A stretch of 64,000 nucleotides of DNA from Labedaea rhizosphaerae (GCF_004362825.1 NZ_SNXZ01000002.1:1-64000); one strand, 5' to 3'. Positions 49,905 to 59,180 are shown, counted from the stretch's first letter. Notes: generated by a model not told the origin, from the letters alone. Made by a program: numbers and translations.

Positions 49905-50933
49905 ATGGCCGATCAGAAGTGGACCGAGCCGGGCGCGTACCCGGTGGCCGACGGCGTGTACCGGATCCCGCTGCCGCTGCCCCAGGACGGCTTGCGCGCA
50001 GTGAACGTGTACGTGATCGAGGCCGACGACCGGCTGGTGCTCATCGACGGCGGCTGGGCCCTGGCCGAATCGCGGGACCGGCTCGGCTCGGCCCTGCGTG
50101 ACCTGGGGCACGACATCCGCGACATCGGCCGCTTCCTGGTGACGCACGTGCACCGCGACCACTACACCCAGGCCGTCGCCCTACGCCGGGAGACCGGCGC
50201 GACGGTGGGCCTGGGCATCGGCGAGAAGCCCTCGCTGGACCGCATCAACGCCCGCGCCGACGACTACGAACCAGCCCAGGTCCCGTTGCTGCGCAAGGCC
50301 GGCGCGGCCGACCAGGCCGACGCGCTGGTCCGGTGGCACGCCGCCCATGCCGACCCGGCGCACATCGCCGACTACGAGTTCCCGGACGAGTGGCTGACCG
50401 ACGGCATGGACGTCGCGGTGTTCGGCCGGCGGATGCGCGCGGTCTCGACGCCCGGCCACACGCAGGGCCACGTCGTGTTCACCGACGAGACCGGCCTGTT
50501 GTTCGCGGGCGACCACGTCCTGCCGCACATCACGCCGTCGATCGGCTTCGAACCCGTCACCGGCGACCTGCCGCTCGGCGACTTCCTGCAGTCCCTCGCG
50601 GTCGTCCGGGCCATGCCCGACATGCGGTTGCTGCCTGCGCACGGCCCGGTGACCGAGAGCGTGCACCAGCGGGTCGACGAACTGCTCGTCCACCACGAAC
50701 ACCGCCTCGCCGAGTGCAAGGCCGCCGCGGTGTCCGGTCTGGACACCGCGGCGGCGGTGGCGCAGCAGCTGCCGTGGACCCGGCGCAAGCGCACCTTCGC
50801 CGGCCTCGACCAGTTCAACCAGATGCTCGCCACCATGGAGACGATGGCGCACCTGGACCTCCTCGCCGCCCGCGGCGACCTGCGCCGCGAGACGGTCGAA
50901 GGCGTGCACCGCTACACGCCACCGGCCGAGTGA
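49905..50933 (+). CDS. MBL-fold metallo-hydrolase 1
   Basis: A 342-residue zinc hydrolase of the metallo-beta-lactamase superfamily. HxHxDH motif TEIHVHRDHY type: here THVHRDHYTQA (about residues 80-90); later TPGHTQGHVV, FAGDHVLP (Asp ligand) and LLPAHGPVT. The C-terminal extension of about 80 residues is helical, as in the glyoxalase II-like or LACTB2 group. Start ATG 49905 after a poor ribosome site. Substrate unknown; perhaps a thioester. Confidence 0.88.
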   Translation: MADQKWTEPGAYPVADGVYRIPLPLPQDGLRAVNVYVIEADDRLVLIDGGWALAESRDRLGSALRDLGHDIRDIGRFLVTHVHRDHYTQAVALRRETGATVGLGIGEKPSLDRINARADDYEPAQVPLLRKAGAADQADALVRWHAAHADPAHIADYEFPDEWLTDGMDVAVFGRRMRAVSTPGHTQGHVVFTDETGLLFAGDHVLPHITPSIGFEPVTGDLPLGDFLQSLAVVRAMPDMRLLPAHGPVTESVHQRVDELLVHHEHRLAECKAAAVSGLDTAAAVAQQLPWTRRKRTFAGLDQFNQMLATMETMAHLDLLAARGDLRRETVEGVHRYTPPAE

Positions 50934-50976
50934 CGGCCGGCCCGGCTTCCAGCAAGCTCGCCAAGGCGGTTTGCTC

Positions 50977-51465
50977 TTAGCCGGGCAGCGTGGCAAGCAC
51001 CGGCCCGTGCTCCCATTCCTGCGTCAAGACCGAGGCCAACGCGGCGTCCGGGCTCGCCTCGCACCACGGTGTCTGCTCGGCGTCGCGCACGCCGAGCTCG
51101 ACCGCGGCGCCGAACACCTCCCATGGCGCGATCCGGTTGGCCAGCACCCCGGTCAACCGAAGATCCACGTACTCCGGCGCCCACCACACCCGGAAGGCTC
51201 GCTGCAGGTCGTCCGGGGACACGCCGATCCAGACGCCGTACGTCACCGCGTATCCGCCCGTCAGCCGCACCGGTAGCAAGGCCCGGACGAAGGCCCCGAG
51301 GCCGGGCACCTGCATCATCACCGACTCACCCGGCGTGCTGTGGCTGAGCCACACACCCGCGGTCGCCTCGCGCTCCGGCAGGTCCAGCACCGGGTCCGGC
51401 AGTCCGAAGCGGATCTGGCGGTCGTGCTCGTCGAGCGGGCGCCCGCAGGCGCAGTCGGTCGTCAC
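50977..51465 (-). CDS. DUF2199 protein
   Basis: A 162-residue protein with the cysteine pair CACG at its N-terminus (residues 5-8), then RFGLPDPVL, and a conserved WIGVSPDDLQRAF region and ANRIAPWEVFGAAVEL in the second half, consistent with DUF2199. The function of the family is unknown. Start GTG 51465. It is followed downstream by nothing on its strand; the GH18 gene starts upstream. Confidence 0.8.
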   Translation of the reverse strand: MTTDCACGRPLDEHDRQIRFGLPDPVLDLPEREATAGVWLSHSTPGESVMMQVPGLGAFVRALLPVRLTGGYAVTYGVWIGVSPDDLQRAFRVWWAPEYVDLRLTGVLANRIAPWEVFGAAVELGVRDAEQTPWCEASPDAALASVLTQEWEHGPVLATLPG

Positions 51466-51480
51466 ACGGCGAGACCCTAG

Positions 51481-52425
51481 TCAGCCGGCGAAGGCCTTGG
51501 TGAAGGCGAAGTCGGCCTGGTCGATGCCGCTGCACGTCGGCGAGACGCCACCGCCCGGGCACGAGCCGTTGTCCCGGCCCGCCGACCAGAACGCCAGGCG
51601 CCCGACGCCGTTGCCGTGCGCCCAGCTCACCAGTTGCGCCGCGTCGTCGAGCTGGAAGACCTTGCCGTTGTAGTTGCGGCCGATCATCGGGGTGACGCCG
51701 AGCCGGCCGTAGAGCTGTGCGTCCGACTCGCCCGGCCAGACCCCGCGCATCTGCCCGACGACGCTCTGCGCGGCGGCGATCACCGCGTCGCCCCAGTCCG
51801 GCCGGCTGGAGCCGAACTCCATGGTCATCGGGTTCACCAGCACGTCCACGCCGTGCGCGGCCGCGCTGCGCAGCACGTCGAGCGAGTACGGGTCGACGCC
51901 GTAGTCGTCGCCCTGCACCCGCAGCGTGTAGCTGATCGTGGTGCCGCGCTCCCGCTGCACGGTCGCGAGCGCCTCGTTGACCACGTCCTGCGGCACGGTG
52001 GCCTCGATGTCCACGTCCAGGCTGTTGGTGCCGACCGTGTCGAGGAGCTGGCGGTAGGCGTTCGCGAGGTCGCCCGCGTTGCCGCAGCTGTACTCCAGGT
52101 ACGGTCCGGCGGCTCCCCCGGTCGCCACGATCACATTGCCGCCCATGGCTTGCAGGTCGTGGATCTCGCCGAGGATCCGCGGGTCGTCGAGCGGGATCGT
52201 GCCGCCCCACGACGGGTGGCAGCCGGTGCTGTCGGCGAGGGCGAACGCGAGGGTGAAGGTCTTGACCCCGGTCGCGTTGGCCACGTCCACAAGGGACGGT
52301 GTGGGCATCGTGATGTCGATGTACGGCGCCACTTGCGTGGCGGCGGCGACTTCGGCCTGCGCGGGCGCGGCGACGAGACCGACCGCGGCGGCGACGGCGG
52401 GGACGAGCGTCCAGAGGCGTTTCAC
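51481..52425 (-). CDS. Secreted GH18 family chitinase-like protein
   Basis: A 314-residue exported glycoside hydrolase family 18 protein. Signal peptide about 1-24 (AQA). The DxxDxDxE-type catalytic motif is LDVDIEA, with Glu as acid (about residue 140). A family-typical NPMTMEFG and MIGRNYNGK follow, and a conserved Trp in LAFWSAGRDNG. Start GTG 52425 behind GGGAGC. Length fits a single catalytic domain without a chitin-binding module. Confidence 0.87.
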   Translation of the reverse strand: MKRLWTLVPAVAAAVGLVAAPAQAEVAAATQVAPYIDITMPTPSLVDVANATGVKTFTLAFALADSTGCHPSWGGTIPLDDPRILGEIHDLQAMGGNVIVATGGAAGPYLEYSCGNAGDLANAYRQLLDTVGTNSLDVDIEATVPQDVVNEALATVQRERGTTISYTLRVQGDDYGVDPYSLDVLRSAAAHGVDVLVNPMTMEFGSSRPDWGDAVIAAAQSVVGQMRGVWPGESDAQLYGRLGVTPMIGRNYNGKVFQLDDAAQLVSWAHGNGVGRLAFWSAGRDNGSCPGGGVSPTCSGIDQADFAFTKAFAG

Positions 52426-52499
52426 GGCAGCTCCCTTGGGCAGCGATCAGTAGCCTTCCGGGCGCACAACGTCACGGTAAGTGGTCTGGACCACAGCGG

Positions 52500-53741
52500 T
52501 CAACCTACGGAAGTAGCGTCCGGCATGTCCCGCATCCGGCGCAGCGGCGACGCCAGCAACCAGCCCGCAGACGCCACGACCCCGAGGCCGGCCACCCACA
52601 GCATCGTGCGAGCACCGAACTGGTCGGCGACCAGGCCACCGAGCAAGGCGCCGACCGGAGCACCGCCCCAGTAGAAGAGGTTCATGGTGCCGTTGACCCG
52701 CCCGAGCAGCGTCGTCGGCACGATCGCCTGCTGGAAGCTCACCTGCACCACGACCAGCACGATGATGCAGGCGCTCGCGATGAACGACGCGGCCACCGCG
52801 AACGCGAGCCGCGGTCCCGGCCCGGTCAGCGGGTTGAGCAGGAACCCGGCACCCGCACCGAGCGTGGCGAGCCACAGCAGCCGCGCCGCGCCGACCACCT
52901 CGGTCAGCCGTCGCACCAGCGCCGAGCCCACGAGCGCACCGACCAGCCCGGCCGTGCTCAGCACGCCGATGGTCCCCGGGCTGAGCCCGATGTCGCGGAC
53001 CAGGAAGACCACCCAGATCGCCATCTGCGCGGACTGGAACACCGCCATGGTCGCGTTGCTCCCGGCGATGGCGCGCAGCACCGGATCCGCGAGCACGGCA
53101 CGCACGCCCTCGGCGATCTCGGCGCGCAGCGGCCGGCGCCGCACCCTCGGCGGCGCGGGCTCGGGCGCGCGAATGCGCCAGACCCAGAGCGCCGACCACA
53201 GGTAGCTCAGCGCGTCGGCGAGCACGGCGACCGGTGCCGTCAGCACCTGCACGACGACGCCGGACAGGCTCGGCGCGGCAACGGCGGCGACCGACATGTT
53301 GGCCCGCAGCTTGGCATTGCCCTCGACCAGCTCGTCCCGCTCGACCAGGCGCGGCAGGTAGGTCAGGTGCGCCACGTCGAAGAACACCGTCGCCGCACCG
53401 ACGAGCAACACGACCACGTAGACCTGGGCGAGGGTCAGCACGCCCAGCACCGCGGCCAGCGGCAGCGAGCCGAGCAGCACCAACCGGGCGAGATCGGCGG
53501 CGATGAGCACCGGGCGGCACCGCAGCCGGTCGCACCACGCGCCGACCTGCAGGCCGATCGCGAGCGACGCCACGGTCTGGGCGACCCGGACCAGGGACAC
53601 CTCCAGCGATGTCGCGTCCAGGGTCAGCACGACCAGCAGCGGCAGGGCCAGCTGACCCATCCGGGTACCGAGCTGGCTGACCGCGTCGGCCAGCCACAAC
53701 CGTCGGAAGTCCGGGTCCCGCAACAGACCGCCAGCCGCCAT
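52500..53741 (-). CDS. MFS transporter
   Basis: A 413-residue MFS transporter (enterobactin-exporter EntS-like type). About 12 membrane segments; the loop motif CDRLRCRPVLI at helices 2-3, and the N-terminal LWLADAVSQLGTRMGQLALPL. LGRVNGTMNLFYWGGAPVGALLGG in the second half is highly typical of this group. Start ATG 53741. An inverted repeat (53761-53783) lies just upstream, possibly a terminator of the upstream gene or an operator. Confidence 0.88.
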   Translation of the reverse strand: MAAGGLLRDPDFRRLWLADAVSQLGTRMGQLALPLLVVLTLDATSLEVSLVRVAQTVASLAIGLQVGAWCDRLRCRPVLIAADLARLVLLGSLPLAAVLGVLTLAQVYVVVLLVGAATVFFDVAHLTYLPRLVERDELVEGNAKLRANMSVAAVAAPSLSGVVVQVLTAPVAVLADALSYLWSALWVWRIRAPEPAPPRVRRRPLRAEIAEGVRAVLADPVLRAIAGSNATMAVFQSAQMAIWVVFLVRDIGLSPGTIGVLSTAGLVGALVGSALVRRLTEVVGAARLLWLATLGAGAGFLLNPLTGPGPRLAFAVAASFIASACIIVLVVVQVSFQQAIVPTTLLGRVNGTMNLFYWGGAPVGALLGGLVADQFGARTMLWVAGLGVVASAGWLLASPLRRMRDMPDATSVG

Positions 53742-53760
53742 GCCAACGATCTTGCCAGAA

Positions 53761-53783
53761 ACTTGAGTCGGATGGACTCAAGT
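53761..53783. promoter_or_regulatory. Inverted repeat ACTTGAGTC-N5-GACTCAAGT
   Basis: A perfect 9-bp inverted repeat between the YbjN-like gene and the MFS start (20 bp upstream). Either an operator for the transporter or a terminator. There is no run of T. Confidence 0.5.
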
Positions 53784-54175
53784 CAGAAGCCGTCACCCCC
53801 GAAGAACGTCTCCTCGATCTCGTCGGCGGACCCCGCGAGCAGCGACAACGGGTCGGTGAACTCGTTGATGTCGAGGTTCTCCAGCGGCAGTGCGTGCCGC
53901 AGCACCAGGTGGTCCCCAATGATCGCCAGGCCGCACACCACACTGTTGTGCCCGACGGTCTCGAGCACCGCCCGCAGGTCGACCCGGTCGGCGAGCCCGC
54001 ACACCGACACGAGCTGCACCCACTCCTCGCGGTTGTCGAGCACCTCGCGGCAGATCACGATCACCTGGCTGCGCTCGTCCTCGAACTCGACCTCCACCCG
54101 GATCTCGTCGTCCTCGCGATCGATGACCCGGTAGGTGTCGAACACGAACGCGGTCAGGTCTTCCCAGGTGGCCAA
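53783..54175 (-). CDS. YbjN-like protein (T3SS-chaperone-like fold)
   Basis: A 130-residue acidic protein with the YbjN/CesT-like alternating alpha-beta pattern: an N-terminal helix, RVEVEFEDERSQVIVICREVL strands (in parts), a helix, HNSVVCGLAIIGDHLVLRHALPLENLDIN, and a C-terminal helix. Such proteins act as peptide-binding or chaperone-like modules. The start is TTG at 54175, with GGAGGAACC upstream. It may affect neighbouring proteins but nothing confirms that. Confidence 0.68.
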   Translation of the reverse strand: MATWEDLTAFVFDTYRVIDREDDEIRVEVEFEDERSQVIVICREVLDNREEWVQLVSVCGLADRVDLRAVLETVGHNSVVCGLAIIGDHLVLRHALPLENLDINEFTDPLSLLAGSADEIEETFFGGDGF

Positions 54176-54343
54176 GGTTCCTCCAGGCTCGCCGGTTTGC
54201 TGCGCGTGGTGCGCCGTCAGAATCTATCCGTTCTGCGTGTGCGCGGAACTACTCCCCGTGTACCGAACCCTGGTCGACACAGACGAAAATCTGTACCGTC
54301 TATTGCACTCTTGTTGGAAAGTTTGCGACGTTCGGGAGGAAGA

Positions 54344-54904
54344 GTGGTCAGCTACCAGAAGCGGTCGGCCGACGGCGCGCCTCAGCGCGGTGTGACACGG
54401 CGGCGCATCGCGAGCGCGCTCGCGGCCACCGCGGCCGCGATCGGCCTCGCCGTCCTGCCGGCCGGCGTCGCAGCCGCCAGCCCGGCACCGGTGAACGGCG
54501 TCGTTGCCGGCAATGTCCTGTCCAGCACCGTTTCGCCGAGGTCGGCCGGCGACGGCACGGCGGCCGGCGCGATCCAGTGGATGCAGGCCCACACCGGTTC
54601 GTCGGGCTGGGAGGGCTACTGCGAGATGGCCGTCGAGAACGCCTGGGGCACAACAGGTGTCTGGCCCTCGGCCATCGATCACTGGTACGGCGCCGTGCAG
54701 TACGGCAAGGCGCACAGCGGTGACCCGTACCCGCCGGCGGGCGCGTTCGTCTACTGGAACATCAGCCAGTACGGCCACGTCGGCATCGCCGACGGCTACG
54801 GCGGCTTCTACTCCAGCAGCATCGGCGGGGCCATCGGGCACGCGGACAGCGTGTACTACTTCGCCAACTACCTCGGCTGGAGCAACCCGCAGGTGCCTGC
54901 CTGA
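54344..54904 (+). CDS. Secreted CHAP-like protein
   Basis: A 186-residue secreted protein. A signal or twin-arginine-like segment with RRR precedes a hydrophobic core (residues 23-46, AAA cleavage). The mature domain resembles CHAP/NlpC peptidoglycan hydrolases: a Cys in GYCEMAVENAW (Cys93) and a His in YGHVGIADG (His145), followed by Ser/Gly loops. It might trim cell-wall peptides or be an inactive binding protein. The GTG at 54344 is preceded by GGAGG. A terminator hairpin follows. Confidence 0.72.
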   Translation: MVSYQKRSADGAPQRGVTRRRIASALAATAAAIGLAVLPAGVAAASPAPVNGVVAGNVLSSTVSPRSAGDGTAAGAIQWMQAHTGSSGWEGYCEMAVENAWGTTGVWPSAIDHWYGAVQYGKAHSGDPYPPAGAFVYWNISQYGHVGIADGYGGFYSSSIGGAIGHADSVYYFANYLGWSNPQVPA

Positions 54905-55235
54905 CCGACCGGTCGTGCGGTGCGCTCGCCCGCCGGGCGGGTGCACCGCACCGCTTTTGTCCTGTTGCTCCCGCCTTAACCCCATTTTCTTAGGTAAACG
55001 AATTAGCTCACGCACCGCGATCATCAGTTATCGACATTTACGACAAACAAGGCAATCGCCGTCCTGAACCGGGACGTAACCCCGCACTTGGCGGCCAGTT
55101 GGTGACCATCGGTCATTTTCCCACCCCCACAAGTGGGGACACAGCCCCGGACGGGTTAACGGACATCTTCCTTCTGCCGAGCCATCGACATACGGTCTGC
55201 GCTGTCCATTTGGCTTCGAGAAGGGATTTCTTATC
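54905..55235. other. Intergenic region between the CHAP-like and sedolisin genes
   Basis: A 331-bp gap. It holds the terminator hairpin for the CHAP-like gene at 54915-54957, an AT-richer stretch around 54970-55050 suited to a promoter, and a small palindrome CCCCAC-AA-GTGGGG at 55125-55138. No coding pattern is visible. I see no known riboswitch consensus. Confidence 0.6.
54915..54957 (+). terminator. Rho-independent-like terminator after the CHAP-like gene
   Basis: GTGCGGTGC (54915-54923) pairs with GCACCGCAC (54943-54951). A GC-rich inner stem lies between, followed by CGCTTTT. Confidence 0.8.
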
Positions 55236-57221
55236 GTGCGGAGAAGCCTCACGCTGCTCGTCGCCGCGGTGGTGGCCGGTGGCCTCGCCGGGGCGGTACC
55301 GGCCGCGGCCGGAGCGTCGACCGACGACCGGGCAGCGATCCCGCGTTCCCACCCTTCGTGGGCAACCCCCAAGAGCAAGGTGGGCGATGCGGACCAGGGC
55401 GCCCGGATCGACTTCCGGGTGTACCTGAAGACGCGCAACCAGGCCGGTGCCGAGGCACTGGCCCGGGCGGTGTCCACCCCGGGCAGCGCCCAGTTCCACC
55501 ACTACCTGAGCCCCGCGCAGGTGCGCTCGCAGTTCGCCCCCACCAAGTCCACTGTGGACGAGGTGCGGTCGTGGCTGACCGGCGCGGGCTTCCGGGTCGG
55601 TGACGTGCCTTCGAACAACATGTACGTCGCCGCGTCCGGCAGCGCCGCTCAGGTGCAGCAGGCATTCGGGGTTCAGCTCGGCAAGTACTCCGTCGGCGGC
55701 ACCACGCTCCGCGCCGCCGACAAGGACCTGACCGTGCCGAACGCGATCGCGAAGGACGTCCTCGGCGTGTCCGGGGTCGACCAGACGACCGCGCGCAAGG
55801 CCCCGAGGCACACCACCGGTGCCAACACCAAGACGGCGGGCACGCGTGCCAGCCGCTCGGCCAAGCCCGGTGCCGTGCCGCCCGGACCCGGTTTCCGCAA
55901 CTCGGGCCCGTGCAGTGCCTTCTACGGCGAGAGGATCGACACGACCGACCCGGCGTACAAGGGCGTGCAGCGCCCCTACGCGCCGTGCGGTTACAAGCCG
56001 GGCCAGCTCCGTTCCGCCTACGGCGTCGACGGTCTGGTCAACAAGGGCATCGACGGGCGCGGCACCACTGTCGCGATCGTGGACGCCTTCGGCTCGCCGA
56101 CGATCTTCAAGGACGCCAGCACGTACGCCAAGAAGAACGACCCGGCGCACCCGCTGACGCGCGCGCTCTACTCGGAGAAGGTCTACCCGCCCACCCCCGG
56201 CATGGAGGACCCGGACCAGTGCGACGCCGCTGGCTGGTACGGCGAGGAGACGCTGGATGTCGAGGCCGTTCACGGTCTCGCGCCCGGCGCCAAGATCTAC
56301 TTCGTCGGTGCGGCGGACTGCATGGACAACAACATCGACATCGCGTTGAACGACATCGTCGCGAACCGCAGTGCCGATCTGGTGTCCAACTCCTACGGCG
56401 ACCTCGGTGAGGACGTCCCGGCGGAGGAAGTCCAGGCGTTCAACCAGATCGCGGTGCAGGCCGCCCTCGAGGGCATCGGCCTGTACTTCTCCTCCGGTGA
56501 CTCGGGTGACGAGGTCGACAACCTCGGCTTCCCGTCGCCGGACTTCTCCGCGTCCTCGCCGTGGGTGACCGCGGTGGGTGGCACGGCGATCGCGATCGGC
56601 GCGGACGGCAAGCGCCAGTTCGAAACCGGTTGGGAGACCAACAAGAGCAGCCTCGTCAACGGCGTCTACTCCACTCCCGTCTACACCAGCGGCGGCGGTG
56701 GCGGCACCAGCAGGCTGTTCGCGGAACCCTTCTACCAGAAGGGGATCGTGCCGGACGCGCTGGCGGCGAAGAACCAGACCGGCAACGCCCGCGGGCGTGT
56801 CGTTCCGGACATCTCGGCGGTCGGTGACCCGAACACCGGGTTCCTGGTCGGGCAGACCCAGACCTTCTCGGACGGGGTCTACTACGACCAGTACCGCATC
56901 GGTGGCACCAGCCTGGCGTCGCCGGTCTTCGCCGGGATCGTGGCCGTGGCCGACGACCTCGACCACTTCCACCACGGGTTCATCAACCCGGCGCTCTACC
57001 AGCTCACGTCGCGGACCGGAGTGATCTACGACGTGCAGCACGTGGACAACGCGGCAGTCCAGCGGATCGACTTCGCCAACGGCGAGAACGCCTCCGACGG
57101 CCTGCTCGACTCGGTCCGGGAACTGGACTACCAGGGCCTGACCATCCACACCACCCGCGGCTACGACGACATCACGGGACTCGGCTCGCCCAACGGCCTG
57201 CCGTTCCTGCTGCTGCTCTAG
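55236..57221 (+). CDS. Secreted S53 sedolisin-type peptidase
   Basis: A 661-residue secreted serine-carboxyl peptidase. Signal peptide residues 1-27; a propeptide (to about residue 210) with FHHYLSPAQ motif of the pro-kumamolisin domain; a Lys/Arg/Thr-rich linker; and a catalytic domain. Catalytic residues: Glu337 and Asp341 in GEETLDVEA, oxyanion Asp422 in SSGDSGDE, Ser559 in GGTSLASP. The Ca-binding C-terminus includes DDITGLGSPNG. GTG start. It works at acidic pH outside the cell. A strong bidirectional terminator follows. Confidence 0.93.
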   Translation: MRRSLTLLVAAVVAGGLAGAVPAAAGASTDDRAAIPRSHPSWATPKSKVGDADQGARIDFRVYLKTRNQAGAEALARAVSTPGSAQFHHYLSPAQVRSQFAPTKSTVDEVRSWLTGAGFRVGDVPSNNMYVAASGSAAQVQQAFGVQLGKYSVGGTTLRAADKDLTVPNAIAKDVLGVSGVDQTTARKAPRHTTGANTKTAGTRASRSAKPGAVPPGPGFRNSGPCSAFYGERIDTTDPAYKGVQRPYAPCGYKPGQLRSAYGVDGLVNKGIDGRGTTVAIVDAFGSPTIFKDASTYAKKNDPAHPLTRALYSEKVYPPTPGMEDPDQCDAAGWYGEETLDVEAVHGLAPGAKIYFVGAADCMDNNIDIALNDIVANRSADLVSNSYGDLGEDVPAEEVQAFNQIAVQAALEGIGLYFSSGDSGDEVDNLGFPSPDFSASSPWVTAVGGTAIAIGADGKRQFETGWETNKSSLVNGVYSTPVYTSGGGGGTSRLFAEPFYQKGIVPDALAAKNQTGNARGRVVPDISAVGDPNTGFLVGQTQTFSDGVYYDQYRIGGTSLASPVFAGIVAVADDLDHFHHGFINPALYQLTSRTGVIYDVQHVDNAAVQRIDFANGENASDGLLDSVRELDYQGLTIHTTRGYDDITGLGSPNGLPFLLLL

Positions 57222-57240
57222 TAGTCATCCCGGCGGGAAA

Positions 57241-57272
57241 CGGGCCCCGGCGCCACTCGGCGCCGGGGCCCG
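57241..57272. terminator. Bidirectional terminator, 14-bp perfect stem
   Basis: CGGGCCCCGGCGCC (57241-57254) pairs fully with GGCGCCGGGGCCCG (57259-57272), with loop ACTC. It lies between the sedolisin stop and the convergent kinase stop. Confidence 0.9.
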
Positions 57273-57277
57273 TCCCG

Positions 57278-59125
57278 TCAGCGGGGCAGTTTGCCGATCG
57301 CCACGTTGGCGAGGCTCGTCGCGCCGGCGCAGAGGGTGGCGGGGTCGGCGGCGTCCGGGTCGTAGAGCGTGATCTTGATGGTGTCCTCGCGCTGGGTCGG
57401 CGCACCCGGCACGCGGTCCCCGGTTGCGAACTCGCGGTGGGAGAACTCGACTTCGCAGCCGTTGTCGTCGTGGTCGACGTCCGTCCAACCCGGACGATCG
57501 CTCAACGCGATCGGGTCGCCGTCGGCACCGATGCCCTCGTCGGGGTCGTCCAGCGGCCAGTCGCGGTTGAACTCGAGGTAGACCTGCTTGGCGCCGTCCT
57601 CGCCCCACTCGCACGTCCAGTCCCCCAGTCCGGGCTGCCCAGGCGGCGCGCTGCCGATCACGGTGGTCAGTTCCTGCGCGCTGGTCAGCGAGCAGGCCCG
57701 GACCCACGCGAGCGACTGGGGCGGGTACGGCTCGGTCAGCCGGGGCAGAGGCCCACGGCTCAACACCGCTACCGCCGGGGTGGCCAGCCGGTCGGCCATC
57801 GCGCACAACGGCAGGGAGCTGCTGTCCTTGCCCGGCTCGCTGAGGTCGAGGACCACCACGTTCGGCGCCGGGAGGGTGAAGGTCCGCCGGCAGTGACCGT
57901 TCTGCGTGTCGGGGTGGTCCGGACCGACCACCTGGCCCGGCTTCGGCGCGGCGTAACTGTCGTCCCACGGCAGGAACTCGGCGGTCGCCGCCACGATGCC
58001 CCCGCCCCTCACGTCGACCTGGAGCCCGCACTTGTCGAAGTTGTAGTAGTCACGGTTCAGCGCGACGGAGCCGTAGCCGCTCAGCGAGTCGCGATTCAGC
58101 ACCGCGCAGGGGTCCATGGTGTGCGGGTCGAGGATCGCGCCGGGCTGCGGCGGCAGGGACGCGGCCGACGGCTTGCCGGTCACCGCATCGGAGGGCCGCA
58201 GGAAGACCACGCCCGCCACCACGAGCAGGAGCACGACCGCTGCCGCCGCAGCGAACTGGGTGCGGCGGGTCGTGTTCGGCTTGCGGGAAGACGTGGCCGT
58301 GGCCGGCCCGCTGCCGAGCGGGACGACCGGCGGCGCGGCGCCATCGGCCATCGTGGCCAGGCCCAGGTGCGTGTGCGCCGCGGTCGGCCGGTCGGCCGGG
58401 TCGCGGGCCAGCAACGCCCGCAACGGCCGATTGAGTTCGTTGTCCGGCAACGGTTCCAGCTGGTAGTTGCGGGCGCGGTGCACCTGCACGTACGGGCCCT
58501 GCTCGGCGCCGCCCCACGGCGACCGGCCGGTCGTCGCCGCGAAAAGCGTGGCACCGAGGGCGAACACGTCGGCGCGGGCGTCGGCGTCCCCGCCGTCGGC
58601 CACCTCCGGCGCGAGGTAGCCGGGGGTGCCACCGGCTTCGGTGTCGCTGGTGTGGGTCACCTCGGCCCAGCGCGCGATGCCGAGGTCGGTGAGCTTGGCG
58701 GTGCCGTCGTCGGCCACGAGGACGTTGCCGGGCTTGATGTCGCGGTGCACCATGCCCTTGGCGTGCATGGCCGCGACCGCGTCGGCGATCTGCCCGATCA
58801 CCCGGGCCGCCGTCACGGCCGGGAGCGGCCCGTCGCTGCGCAGGATCTCGTTGAGGTTGCGCGAAGGCAGGTACTCCATCACCAGCCAGCGGTCCGCGCC
58901 GTCGGTCACCGCGTCGAACACGGTCACGACGTGCGGGTGGTGCAGGCCGGCGCCGATACGGGCCTCGCGGCGGATCTGGGCGCTGTCGCCGGCCTGCGAC
59001 CTCTTCAGCGCCACCGTCCGGCGCAACTCCAGGTCGGTCGCCCGGTAGACCTCCCCCATCCCACCGACCCCGACCGGAGCGTCCAGCCGGTACCGCTGCG
59101 CGATCAACCTGCTGCCGTCCGTCAT
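57278..59125 (-). CDS. Receptor-like Ser/Thr protein kinase
   Basis: A 615-residue transmembrane kinase. Kinase domain residues 10-260: GVGGMGEVYRA (P-loop), LKRSQ (Lys), HRDIKPGN (catalytic loop), LTDLGIAR (DLG in place of DFG), GTPGYLAPE. One membrane segment at about residues 303-325. The extracellular part (about 290 residues) has Cys-containing modules: DPCAVLN, KCGL, then ACSL and WTCEW, resembling two DUF3558-type domains instead of PASTA. It may sense an envelope signal. Start ATG 59125, divergent from the next gene. Confidence 0.92.
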   Translation of the reverse strand: MTDGSRLIAQRYRLDAPVGVGGMGEVYRATDLELRRTVALKRSQAGDSAQIRREARIGAGLHHPHVVTVFDAVTDGADRWLVMEYLPSRNLNEILRSDGPLPAVTAARVIGQIADAVAAMHAKGMVHRDIKPGNVLVADDGTAKLTDLGIARWAEVTHTSDTEAGGTPGYLAPEVADGGDADARADVFALGATLFAATTGRSPWGGAEQGPYVQVHRARNYQLEPLPDNELNRPLRALLARDPADRPTAAHTHLGLATMADGAAPPVVPLGSGPATATSSRKPNTTRRTQFAAAAAVVLLLVVAGVVFLRPSDAVTGKPSAASLPPQPGAILDPHTMDPCAVLNRDSLSGYGSVALNRDYYNFDKCGLQVDVRGGGIVAATAEFLPWDDSYAAPKPGQVVGPDHPDTQNGHCRRTFTLPAPNVVVLDLSEPGKDSSSLPLCAMADRLATPAVAVLSRGPLPRLTEPYPPQSLAWVRACSLTSAQELTTVIGSAPPGQPGLGDWTCEWGEDGAKQVYLEFNRDWPLDDPDEGIGADGDPIALSDRPGWTDVDHDDNGCEVEFSHREFATGDRVPGAPTQREDTIKITLYDPDAADPATLCAGATSLANVAIGKLPR

Positions 59126-59180
59126 GACCGCAAGGCTAACGGGCCGCCGGCGTGCGGCCGATGCCCGGGACAATGGCGCC

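Noticed and set aside
54176-54343. A ydaO/c-di-AMP-type riboswitch ahead of the CHAP-like gene
   Set aside because: Cell-wall hydrolase genes in actinobacteria often carry one, but I could not find the conserved core in this 168-bp leader.
55113-57149. A 678-codon frame opposite the sedolisin gene
   Set aside because: Antisense shadow; the sense strand shows catalytic Glu, Asp and Ser motifs and a signal peptide.
54344-57221. Prophage lysis region
   Set aside because: No holin, tail, integrase or terminase genes nearby; both proteins have standard secretion signals.
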